Origin: Prevotella sp.
GTDB lineage: Bacteria > Bacteroidota > Bacteroidia > Bacteroidales > Bacteroidaceae
Length of the DNA: 64,000 nucleotides
NCBI GenBank assembly: GCA_017617615.1
Contig: JAFZVV010000011.1
Coordinates: 186,001 to 250,000, forward strand
Direction: 5' to 3'
Each line of letters opens with the position of its first letter. The first letter of the stretch is position 1. Below the pieces are notes generated by a model. The model worked only from the letters and a program-made list of their open reading frames with translations. It was not told the DNA's origin and searched no databases. This document shows positions 56,567-64,000 of this stretch, piece after piece. Both the position numbers and the translations under genes were made by a program.

Positions 56567-56597
56567 TTTGCTACACGGGCAAATTTTCATAACTTTG
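56567..56597 (+). promoter_or_regulatory. Bacteroidetes-type promoter upstream of rimP
   Basis: TTTG at 56,567-56,570 and TAACTTTG at 56,590-56,597 are 19 bp apart. The transcript would start near 56,604. Confidence 0.65.
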
Positions 56598-56610
56598 CAT
56601 CGTTCAGTGG

Positions 56611-56639
56611 AATGAGGGGCTTGCAAAAAGCCCCTCATT
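56611..56639 (+). terminator. Promoter-proximal terminator or attenuator before rimP
   Basis: AATGAGGGGCT pairs perfectly with AGCCCCTCATT (11 bp) around TGCAAAA and is followed by TTTCATT. It begins only about 7 bases after the predicted transcript start, so most transcripts would stop at about 40 bases unless it is read through. The alternative, that it ends the S41 protease transcript, is also possible. Confidence 0.65.
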
Positions 56640-56717
56640 TTCATTATAAACCCACTTACACCAATAAGGAAAAGGTAAAAGATTTAAGAATTGAGTTTCG
56701 GCGAGAAACCAGGTATA

Positions 56718-56740
56718 AGCGTTGAGAGTTGAGCGTTGAG
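56718..56740. repeat. Short heptad repeat (GCGTTGA/GAGTTGA)
   Basis: Three 7-bp units, GCGTTGA, GAGTTGA and GCGTTGA, stand in line. They recall the heptad tracts at 20,885 and 28,501. Confidence 0.6.
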
Positions 56741-56907
56741 GTGAACTTAATATTCAATCTTCAAAGTTGCGATGAAGCAAGAGCAGACAAAAGTATGCCC
56801 TTAGTATGCTGAGGCGTAGCCGACATGCAAGCAACGCTTCATCTTCAATCGGGCAAAGCCCGCATCCGTTTTCCCAGACGAAACTTGAGTTATTAAACAC
56901 TTGAAGC

Positions 56908-57375
56908 ATGATAGAGAAAGGTATCGTAAAAAGTTTAGTGGAGACATGGCTCGACGGAAAAGACTATTTCCTCGTCGACATTGAAATCAGTCAGGACAAC
57001 AAGATTGTCGTGGAAATCGACCACGCCGACGGTGTGTGGATAGAAGATTGCGTGGAGCTGAGCAAGTTCATCGAGGACCACCTCGACCGCGATAAGGAAG
57101 ACTTCGAACTCGAAGTGGGTTCGGCAGGCCTCGGACAGCCCTTCAAGGTGCCTCAGCAATACGTCAACTTCATCGGAAAGGAAGTCGAGGTGCTCGGCAA
57201 CGACGGAAAGAAGACCAAGGGCGTGCTCAAGTCGGTCGAAGGCAAGGACTTTGTCGTCACTACCCAGGAGAAGATACGTCCTGAGGGCAAGAAAAGGCCC
57301 GTACTCACCGATGTCGACAAGGCCTTCAACATGGATGAAGTAAAATACACAAAATATAAAATCAGTTTCAAATAA
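56908..57375 (+). CDS. rimP: Ribosome maturation factor RimP
   Basis: 155 residues. The N-terminal alpha/beta domain (FLVDIEISQDNKIVVEIDH, and VELSKFIEDHLDR) and the C-terminal SH3-like domain (FIGKEVEVLGNDGKKTKGVL) are those of RimP, needed for 30S subunit maturation. The position just before nusA and infB is the conserved bacterial order. The start is the first ATG that gives the whole domain. Confidence 0.93.
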   Translation: MIEKGIVKSLVETWLDGKDYFLVDIEISQDNKIVVEIDHADGVWIEDCVELSKFIEDHLDRDKEDFELEVGSAGLGQPFKVPQQYVNFIGKEVEVLGNDGKKTKGVLKSVEGKDFVVTTQEKIRPEGKKRPVLTDVDKAFNMDEVKYTKYKISFK

Positions 57376-57379
57376 AGCT

Positions 57380-58645
57380 ATGGCAGCAAAAAAAACAACA
57401 GAGACAACCCCCAACATGATTGAGACATTCAGGGAGTTCAAGGAAAACAAGAATATCGACCGTACTACCCTTGTCAGTGTGCTCGAGGAGAGTTTCCGCA
57501 ACGTCATCGCAAAAATCTTCGGGAGCGACGAGAACTTCGACGTCATCGTCAATCCCGACAAGGGCGACTTCGAAATCTACCGCAACCGCGTGGTGGTGGC
57601 CGATGACGAGGTGGAAGACCAGAACAAGCAGATTTCCCTCTCCGAGGCACAGAAAATCGACCCCGACTACGAAATCGGCGAAGACGTGAGCGAGACCATC
57701 GAGTTCGCCAAGTTCGGTCGCAGGGCCATCCTTAACCTCCGTCAGACGCTCGCCTCGAAAATCCTCGAGCTCGAGCACGACTCCCTCTACAACAAATACA
57801 AGGACCGCGTGGGACAAATTATCAGCGGCGAAGTCTACCAAACCTGGAAGCGCGAAGTGCTCATCGTCGACGACGAGAACAACGAACTGATCCTGCCCAA
57901 GTCGGAGCAAATCCCCAGCGACCAGTACCGCAAGGGCGAGACCATCCGTGCCGTCATCCTCAGGGTAGACAACGAGAACAACAACCCCAAAATCATCCTC
58001 TCGCGCACCAGCCCCATGTTCCTTGAAAGACTCCTCGAAGGCGAGGTGCCCGAAATCAACGACGGCCTCATCTCCATCAAGAACATCGCACGCATGCCTG
58101 GCGAGAGAGCCAAGGTGGCAGTCGAAAGCTACGACGAGCGCATCGACCCCGTAGGTGCCTGCGTGGGTGTGAAAGGCAGTCGTGTGCATGGCATCGTGAG
58201 GGAACTCTGCAACGAGAACATCGACGTCATCAACTACACCTCAAATATCAAGCTCTACATCCAGCGCTCGCTCAGTCCCGCCAAGGTGTCGAGCATCAAC
58301 ATCGACGAGGAGAACCACAAGGCCGAAGTCTATCTCCAGCCCGAAGAGGTATCACTCGCCATCGGACGTGGTGGACTCAACATCAAGCTCGCCTCCATGC
58401 TCACCGGCTACACCATTGACGTGTTCCGTGAGATAGAAGACAACGAAGCCGAGGAAGACATCTACCTCGACGAGTTCTCCGATGAAATCGACCAGTGGGT
58501 CATCGACTCCATCAAGCGCATCGGTCTCGACACTGCCAAGGCTGTGCTCAACGCACCGAGAGACATGCTCGTGGAGAAGGCCGACCTCGAGGAAGAGACC
58601 GTCGACTCCGTCATCAATATCCTCAAGGCAGAATTTGAGAACTAA
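57380..58645 (+). CDS. nusA: Transcription termination/antitermination factor NusA
   Basis: 421 residues. The N-terminal RNA-polymerase-binding domain (1-125), S1 domain (about 130-200) and two KH domains (about 220-350; RIDPVGACVGVKGSRVHGIV and LAIGRGGLNIKLA) are all present. The C-terminal acidic repeats of E. coli NusA are not; a short tail of about 60 residues remains. It starts 4 bp after rimP. Confidence 0.95.
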   Translation: MAAKKTTETTPNMIETFREFKENKNIDRTTLVSVLEESFRNVIAKIFGSDENFDVIVNPDKGDFEIYRNRVVVADDEVEDQNKQISLSEAQKIDPDYEIGEDVSETIEFAKFGRRAILNLRQTLASKILELEHDSLYNKYKDRVGQIISGEVYQTWKREVLIVDDENNELILPKSEQIPSDQYRKGETIRAVILRVDNENNNPKIILSRTSPMFLERLLEGEVPEINDGLISIKNIARMPGERAKVAVESYDERIDPVGACVGVKGSRVHGIVRELCNENIDVINYTSNIKLYIQRSLSPAKVSSINIDEENHKAEVYLQPEEVSLAIGRGGLNIKLASMLTGYTIDVFREIEDNEAEEDIYLDEFSDEIDQWVIDSIKRIGLDTAKAVLNAPRDMLVEKADLEEETVDSVINILKAEFEN

Positions 58646-58777
58646 ACAGCGGTCAGCACCCCTACCCTATCTACGACAGGCCAACCCGTTGGTCCTGACT
58701 TCCCCCTACCACACCACCGGCCGGCATGCCCCCGGGGTGACACCATAATCAAATAAAACCAGAACAAGGAAAAGAGA
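58646..58777. other. Spacer between nusA and infB
   Basis: 132 bp, unusually C-rich (CCCCTACC, TTCCCCCTACC, GCCCCCGGGGTG), with a short self-complementary core CCCCGGGG. It may be a structured leader of infB. No promoter motif is clear. Confidence 0.4.
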
Positions 58778-61642
58778 ATGGCTATCAGATTAAGCAAAGC
58801 AATTAAAGAACTGAACATAGGACTCCAAACGGCAGTGGAGTTCCTGACGAAGAAATATGACCTTGGCGATGTGAAAATCGACCAAAACTTCAAGCTCGAC
58901 GACGCCCACTACGAGTCTCTCGTAGAGGAGTTCAAGAGCGACAAGGAGGTGAGGACACAGGCCGAGAAGATCTTCCCCAAGAAACCCAAGGAGAAGAAAA
59001 GGCCCGAGCCCGAGAGCCATAAGGCCGAGACACTCCTCGACTCCAGCAGGCCGCAGTACAAGCCACTGGGGAAAATCGACCTCGACTCCCTCAACAAGCG
59101 TCCCGCTACCCCCACCCCCTCTGCCCAACCGAAGAAAGAAAGCCCCACTCCGGCACCTGCCGTTGCCGAGGTGGAGAAACCCGCAGACCAGCCTAAGTCT
59201 GTCGCTCCCGCCCCACAGCACGAGGAGAAGAAGGCCGTTCAACCCAAGGAAGAAACAAGCACCGCACCCGTCGCTGCCGAAGAGAAGAAGGCCGTAGAGC
59301 CCGAGAAGCCAGTGGTGGCTGCCGAACCGGCAAAGGTGCAACAGCCAGCCAGCGAGCCAACCCAGGAGGAGAAAGCTGATGAAGAGTCCAAGGCTCCTGC
59401 TGCCGACCAGAAAATCTTCACGCTCGAGAGCGAGCAGAAGAACGCACCGAAGGTGAACGTCCTCGGCAAGATCGACCTCGACTCCCTCAACCAGAGCACC
59501 CGTCCGAAGAAGAAGACGAAGGAAGAGAAGCGCAAGGAGCGTGAGGAGAAGTCGCAGCATGGTACCGCACCAAGTGGCGAGAAGAAGAAGCGCGTGCGCA
59601 TCAACAAGGAGCGCGTCGACATCAATGCCGCCAGCAAGGACGTGCCCAGCCCCAACCAGGGCGGTGGAAACCAGGGCGGCGGAAAGAACAAGAACAAGAA
59701 AGACAAGAACCGCAAGCGCAACCAGCGCCCGCTCGAGGTGAACGAGGAAGACGTGGCAAGACAGGTCAAGGAGACCCTCGCCCGCCTCACCAACAAAAAC
59801 CAGAACAAGAAGGGCGCGAAATACCGCAAGGAGAAGCGCGAAGCCATTCAGGAACGCCTGCAGGAAGAGCGCGCCGAGCAGAAGGCCGAGAGCAAGGTAC
59901 TCAAACTCACCGAGTTCGTCACCGTGAGCGAGTTGGCCAACATGATGAACATCGGTGTCAACCAAGTCATTGGTACCTGCATGAGTATCGGCATCATGGT
60001 GAGCATCAACCAGCGCCTCGATGCTGAGACCATCAACATCGTTGCCGACGAGTTCGGGTTCACCACCGAGTATGTGAGTGCTGAAGTGCAGAACGCCATC
60101 ACCGAGGAGGAGGACGACGAGAACGACCTCGTGCCTCGCGCACCCATCGTCACCGTGATGGGACACGTCGACCACGGCAAGACCTCGCTCCTCGACCATA
60201 TCCGCAACACCAACGTCATCGCCGGCGAGGCAGGAGGCATCACCCAGCATATCGGTGCCTATAATGTAGAGCTCGCCGACGGGCGCCAGATCACCTTCCT
60301 CGATACCCCGGGACACGAGGCCTTCACAGCCATGCGTGCCCGTGGTGCACAGGTCACCGACATTGCCATCATCATCGTCGCTGCCGACGACTCCGTGATG
60401 CCCACCACCAAGGAGGCCATCGCACATGCCCAGGCAGCCAACGTGCCCATGGTGTTTGCCATCAACAAAATCGACAAGCCGGGTGCCAACCCCGACAAGA
60501 TACGCGAAGACCTCGCCAACATGAACCTCCTCGTTGAAGACTGGGGAGGCAAGTACCAGTGCCAGGAAATCTCGGCAAAGAAAGGCATCGGCGTCGACGA
60601 CCTCCTCGAGAAAGTACTCCTCGAGGCCGAGATGCTCGACCTGAAGGCCAACCCCAACCGCAAGGCTACCGGCTCCATCATCGAGTCGTCGCTCGACAAG
60701 GGGCGCGGATACGTCTCTACCGTACTCGTGTCGAACGGCACGCTCAAGGTGGGCGACATCGTAGTGGCCGGAACCAGCTACGGACGCATCAAGGCCATGT
60801 TCAACGAGCGCAACCAGCGCATTCAGGAGGCTGGTCCCGCCGACCCCGCCATCATCCTCGGACTCAACGGTGCGCCCACTGCCGGTGACACCTTCCATGT
60901 GATGCCTACCGAGCAAGAGGCACGCGAGATTACCAACAAGCGCATGCAGCTGCAGCGCGAACAAGGCCTGCGTACCACGAAGGTGCTGGGTCTCGACGAA
61001 CTCTCCCACCGCTTCGCGTTGGGTGAGTTCCATGAGCTCAACATCATCGTCAAGGGCGATACCGACGGCTCTATCGAGGCGCTCTCCGACTCCTTCATCA
61101 AGCTCTCTACCGAGAAGGTGCAGGTCAATGTCATCAACAAGGCGGTGGGCCAGATATCCGAAAACGACGTGATGCTTGCCTCGGCATCCGATGCCATCAT
61201 CGTCGGCTTCCAGGTACGTCCCTCCGTAGAAGCCCGCAAGCTCGCCGAGCGCGAGGGTGTAGAAATCAACACCTACTCCATCATCTACGATGCCATCGAC
61301 GAGGTGCGCTCCACGATGCAGGGTATGCTCGACAAGGTGAAGAAGGAAATCGTCACTGCCGAAATCGAGGTGAAGCAGGTATTCAAGATTTCGAAGGTGG
61401 GTACCGTCGCCGGAGGTCTGGTCACCGAAGGCAAGGTGCACAACAAAGACAAGGCCCGCGTGGTGCGCGACGGTATTGTGGTGCACACCGCCAACATCGA
61501 TGCCCTGAAGCGCTACAAAGACGATGCCAAGGAAGTGGCTACCGGACTGGAGTGCGGTATCTCACTCGTCAACTTCAACGATATCCAGGTGGGCGACATC
61601 ATCGAGACCTTCATGGAAATCGAGGTGGAACAGAAGCTTTAG
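58778..61642 (+). CDS. infB: Translation initiation factor IF-2
   Basis: 954 residues. A short N-terminal domain and a long charged Pro/Ala/Glu/Lys-rich region (about 50-370) precede the G domain, with GHVDHGKTS (G1), DTPGHEAF (G3) and NKIDKPGA (G4), and then domains II to IV. IF-2 delivers fMet-tRNA to the 30S subunit and promotes 50S joining. Two copies of [10 protein letters not shown] occur in the N-terminal region, near residues 90 and 228. It is longer than E. coli IF-2 because of this region. Confidence 0.96.
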   Translation: MAIRLSKAIKELNIGLQTAVEFLTKKYDLGDVKIDQNFKLDDAHYESLVEEFKSDKEVRTQAEKIFPKKPKEKKRPEPESHKAETLLDSSRPQYKPLGKIDLDSLNKRPATPTPSAQPKKESPTPAPAVAEVEKPADQPKSVAPAPQHEEKKAVQPKEETSTAPVAAEEKKAVEPEKPVVAAEPAKVQQPASEPTQEEKADEESKAPAADQKIFTLESEQKNAPKVNVLGKIDLDSLNQSTRPKKKTKEEKRKEREEKSQHGTAPSGEKKKRVRINKERVDINAASKDVPSPNQGGGNQGGGKNKNKKDKNRKRNQRPLEVNEEDVARQVKETLARLTNKNQNKKGAKYRKEKREAIQERLQEERAEQKAESKVLKLTEFVTVSELANMMNIGVNQVIGTCMSIGIMVSINQRLDAETINIVADEFGFTTEYVSAEVQNAITEEEDDENDLVPRAPIVTVMGHVDHGKTSLLDHIRNTNVIAGEAGGITQHIGAYNVELADGRQITFLDTPGHEAFTAMRARGAQVTDIAIIIVAADDSVMPTTKEAIAHAQAANVPMVFAINKIDKPGANPDKIREDLANMNLLVEDWGGKYQCQEISAKKGIGVDDLLEKVLLEAEMLDLKANPNRKATGSIIESSLDKGRGYVSTVLVSNGTLKVGDIVVAGTSYGRIKAMFNERNQRIQEAGPADPAIILGLNGAPTAGDTFHVMPTEQEAREITNKRMQLQREQGLRTTKVLGLDELSHRFALGEFHELNIIVKGDTDGSIEALSDSFIKLSTEKVQVNVINKAVGQISENDVMLASASDAIIVGFQVRPSVEARKLAEREGVEINTYSIIYDAIDEVRSTMQGMLDKVKKEIVTAEIEVKQVFKISKVGTVAGGLVTEGKVHNKDKARVVRDGIVVHTANIDALKRYKDDAKEVATGLECGISLVNFNDIQVGDIIETFMEIEVEQKL

Positions 61643-61649
61643 TTACTGA

Positions 61650-63761
61650 ATGGCGCATCGCTCCTCAACGAAGCAGAAAGAGAACAAACGCAAGGTGCGT
61701 TCCTTTGCCGGCAGGCTCACCAAGTGGATTGTACTGGTGATGCTTGTCGTCATGGGATTCGTGTCATATATCATCTATTCCTTGGTTTCTGTATTAATAA
61801 AAGAAGCCCAACAAATGCATAATGAAGCCCTGCTCGACGCTTCCGTGGAAAACATCCGACGGGTCATCTCTGATGTCTATGTGGGCACCACCAATCATGT
61901 GCCAGAGATTGAAGAGAGCCTCGGACAGCCCGACCGGATGTTCACCCTTGTGGAACGAGTGGTAAAGCAGAACAAACGCATACACAGTTGTGGCATTTCC
62001 TTTACGGCCGACTACTATCCCCAAAAGGGACATTGGTTCTGCCCCTATGCCGTAAGGCGTGACGATGGCAGTATCGAAAAGCAAAACATCGGCAACGCAC
62101 AGTACGACTATCTGAAAGCCCCATGGTTCACCGAGGCGATAAATGCCAACGAGGGTTTTTGGTCGAAACCTTTCTTCGAGGGCAACGACAGTATTACTCC
62201 ATTGGTTTCCTACTTGGTACCTATCCACAACAAACAAGGGAAAACAGTGGCTGTGCTCGGTGCCGACTTGTCGCTCGAATGGCTTCGTGAGAAGACCCAA
62301 AGGCTTGATTCGAAGGTATACGAAAAGGAATGGATAGGCGATACAGACGATTCAGAGGACGAGCAACTCTCTGAAGAAGAAAAGATAAAGGAAAGACAAT
62401 TCAGGGAAAGAAAAGAAAAACGCTACAAACCCCATAGTTTCATCATCACCGGCGACGGCACCTATCTTGCCCATCCCGACCAGAAACGCATCCTTCAAGA
62501 AAACTTCTTCACATACGCCAAGGCAAATTCCGACACGATAGCCAAAAGCATTGGCCAAAAGATGGTGAGAGGAGAGAGGGGTTACAGTAGTGACGAAGAA
62601 GACTTCATCAAGAGTTTTGAGTTCGAAGGAAGGTCGGTATACCTTTTCTATGCTCCAATCGAGAAGACAGACTGGTCTATGGCTATCGTCGTGCCCGCCA
62701 TTGGTGTGAATTTAATGGCAGGGATAGCTGGGTTCACTCTGCTCTTCTTCATCCTTATCGGTGTGATTGTCGTCTATCTTATGAGTCGTTTCACCATCCG
62801 TCGTACTGCCAAGCCGCTCAAGCAACTGGCCTACTCGGCCGATGAGGTGGCAAACGGCAACTTTGACACACCGCTGCCCCATATCAAGCACAACGACGAG
62901 ATACGCCTGTTGCGCGACTCCTTCGATGGTATGCAGCAGTCGCTTACCAAATACATCGATGAGTTGAAGACCACAACGGCGTCGAAGGCAGCCATAGAGA
63001 ACGAGCTGAAGGTTGCCCATGACATCCAGATGGCCATGCTGCCAAAGATATTCCCACCCTATCCAGAGCGCAACGACATCAATATCTTTGGCTCGCTCGA
63101 CCCTGCCAAGGATGTGGGTGGCGACCTCTTCGACTTCTACATCCGCGACAACAAACTGTTCTTTTGCATTGGCGACGTTTCAGGAAAGGGGGTGCCAGCC
63201 TCCTTGGTGATGGCCGTCACACGGTCGTTGTTCCGCAATATCTCCGCCCATACGTCGGAGCCCGACCTAATCGTTTCCACGCTCAACAAATCATTGGCCG
63301 AAGGCAACGAGAAGAATATGTTTGTTACCTTGTTCGTGGGTGTGCTCAATCTGGAAAACGGTTTGTTGCAGTATTGCAATGCCGGCCATGACACGCCTCT
63401 GCTCATCGGGCGAGGCGTGGGCATGCTGCCATGCGTGCCCAATCTGCCTGTCGGTGTGATGGAAGACTGGAACTACACGCTTCAAGAAGTATCCATAGAC
63501 TCACTGACCACCATATTCCTTTATACCGACGGTCTCAACGAGGCTGAAGACATCCACAACGCACAGTTCGGCAACCAGCGTATCATCGATTTGGCAGAAA
63601 CGTTGCTGGCAGAAGGCAGAAACCAGCCCGAAATCATTGTCAACAGTATGACCGAAGCTGTGCATACATTCGTGGGCGAGGCTGAGAAGAGCGATGACCT
63701 GACCATGTTGGCCATCAAATACACCAACACCAATGGACAACAAGAAGAAAAACAAGCATAA
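61650..63761 (+). CDS. Membrane sensor PP2C/SpoIIE-type phosphatase with a dCache and HAMP domain
   Basis: 703 residues. A first transmembrane helix (about 25-50) and a second (about 353-377) enclose a periplasmic dCache-like sensor (with DYLKAPWFTEAINANEGFWSK typical of dCache). A HAMP-like linker (RRTAKPLKQLAYSADEVANG) leads to a coiled coil with AHDIQMAMLP and the SpoIIE/RsbU phosphatase domain: KDVGGDLFDFY and FCIGDVSGKGVPASL bind the metals, and SDDLTMLAI ends it. Such proteins dephosphorylate anti-anti-sigma proteins. It lies 7 bp after infB, and its end overlaps the sufB start. No STAS or anti-sigma partner is adjacent. Confidence 0.92.
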   Translation: MAHRSSTKQKENKRKVRSFAGRLTKWIVLVMLVVMGFVSYIIYSLVSVLIKEAQQMHNEALLDASVENIRRVISDVYVGTTNHVPEIEESLGQPDRMFTLVERVVKQNKRIHSCGISFTADYYPQKGHWFCPYAVRRDDGSIEKQNIGNAQYDYLKAPWFTEAINANEGFWSKPFFEGNDSITPLVSYLVPIHNKQGKTVAVLGADLSLEWLREKTQRLDSKVYEKEWIGDTDDSEDEQLSEEEKIKERQFRERKEKRYKPHSFIITGDGTYLAHPDQKRILQENFFTYAKANSDTIAKSIGQKMVRGERGYSSDEEDFIKSFEFEGRSVYLFYAPIEKTDWSMAIVVPAIGVNLMAGIAGFTLLFFILIGVIVVYLMSRFTIRRTAKPLKQLAYSADEVANGNFDTPLPHIKHNDEIRLLRDSFDGMQQSLTKYIDELKTTTASKAAIENELKVAHDIQMAMLPKIFPPYPERNDINIFGSLDPAKDVGGDLFDFYIRDNKLFFCIGDVSGKGVPASLVMAVTRSLFRNISAHTSEPDLIVSTLNKSLAEGNEKNMFVTLFVGVLNLENGLLQYCNAGHDTPLLIGRGVGMLPCVPNLPVGVMEDWNYTLQEVSIDSLTTIFLYTDGLNEAEDIHNAQFGNQRIIDLAETLLAEGRNQPEIIVNSMTEAVHTFVGEAEKSDDLTMLAIKYTNTNGQQEEKQA

Positions 63762-64000
63762 CAACCCCGAAGAACAACAAGACGACAACGAACTGGTGCG
63801 CCGCATAGCCGAACAGAAATACGAGTTCGGCTTCACTACCGACGTACATACGGAGATCATCCCCGTAGGACTCAACGAAGACATCGTCAGGCTCATCTCA
63901 CAGAAAAAAGGCGAGCCCGAGTGGCTGCTGGAGTTCCGTCTCAAGGCCTTCAGGCACTGGCTCACCCTCAAGGAACCTACCTGGGGACATGTGCACCTGC
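63733..64000 (+). CDS. sufB: Fe-S cluster assembly protein SufB, partial
   Basis: The right edge of the window cuts the gene after about 89 codons. The sequence VRRIAEQKYEFGFTTDVHTE, then KKGEPEWLLEFRLKAFRHWL, is the conserved start of SufB, the scaffold of the SUF Fe-S assembly system. It overlaps the phosphatase gene by 29 bp. The first 20 residues are unusually Lys/Asn/Gln-rich. Confidence 0.88.
   Translation, partial: MDNKKKNKHNNPEEQQDDNELVRRIAEQKYEFGFTTDVHTEIIPVGLNEDIVRLISQKKGEPEWLLEFRLKAFRHWLTLKEPTWGHVHL

Larger units (their letters stand above)
56519..56907. other. Leader region of the rimP-nusA-infB operon
   Basis: A 389-bp gene-free stretch. It holds a promoter (56,567-56,597), a terminator-like hairpin (56,611-56,639), a short run of GTTGAG-type repeats (56,718-56,740), and about 165 bp of sequence before rimP with no definite signal. 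I do not find a second TAnnTTTG element close to rimP. Confidence 0.7.

Noticed and set aside
58790..61486. Very long open frame of about 898 codons on the minus strand opposite infB
   Set aside because: It is the mirror of infB, whose codon bias (few AT-rich third positions) leaves the opposite strand open. Its product is low-complexity His/Val/Leu/Gly sequence with no domain.

Overview
The window looks like a chromosome segment from a Bacteroidales bacterium, most likely of the Prevotella group. The evidence is the Bacteroidetes-type promoters (TTTG, about 20 bp, TAnnTTTG) before many genes, the general lack of Shine-Dalgarno sites, a BspA-like leucine-rich repeat protein with a Prevotella-style C-terminal tail, DUF4252 proteins, and the order rimP-nusA-infB followed by sufB. 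No species can be named from the sequence alone.

Region 1 (1-13,656, minus strand) is a tight operon of at least eight genes cut by the left edge of the window. It encodes a polytopic protein with an FtsW/RodA (SEDS)-like C-terminus, three P-loop GTPase-like proteins (two are tandem paralogues), a large protein whose outer half is a penicillin-binding-protein-type transpeptidase and whose inner half is a separate domain, and three membrane proteins of unknown function. I read it as a GTPase-controlled, envelope-spanning machine built around a SEDS/PBP-like pair. It is the best candidate here for an undescribed system.

Region 2 (13,864-41,256) is ordinary chromosomal coding. It holds an AraC regulator divergent from a TolC-YbhG-YbhF-YbhS-YbhR type efflux operon, a GH2-like glycosidase, a TlpA-like lipoprotein, EttA, a class A acid phosphatase, an ECF sigma/anti-sigma operon bracketed by two DUF4252 proteins, an XRE-cupin regulator with an acyl-CoA ligase, a Tat-exported aldo/keto reductase, an in-frame fusion of a P-type Ca2+-ATPase to a serpin lipoprotein, and small secreted proteins including an SH3-domain protein and an exonuclease/endonuclease/phosphatase-family protein.

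Region 3 (41,257-54,673) is an accretion island at a tRNA-Asn gene. A mobilizable element lies between two perfect 44-bp copies of the tRNA 3' half (44,078-44,121 and 54,599-54,642). It carries a tyrosine integrase, a RloA/RloB-type pair, an HTH protein, a DUF3853 protein, a RepA-like ATPase, a candidate oriT, a MobV/Pre-like relaxase, a structured non-coding region, and an AT-rich cargo of a leucine-rich repeat protein plus a 64-residue peptide. Just outside its left end sits a second RloA/RloB pair and a truncated integrase, which look like the remains of a related element inserted earlier at the same tRNA.

Region 4 (54,839-64,000) returns to core genes: an S41 protease, then rimP-nusA-infB, a SpoIIE-type phosphatase sensor and the start of sufB. 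The rimP operon appears to begin with a promoter followed at once by a terminator-like hairpin.
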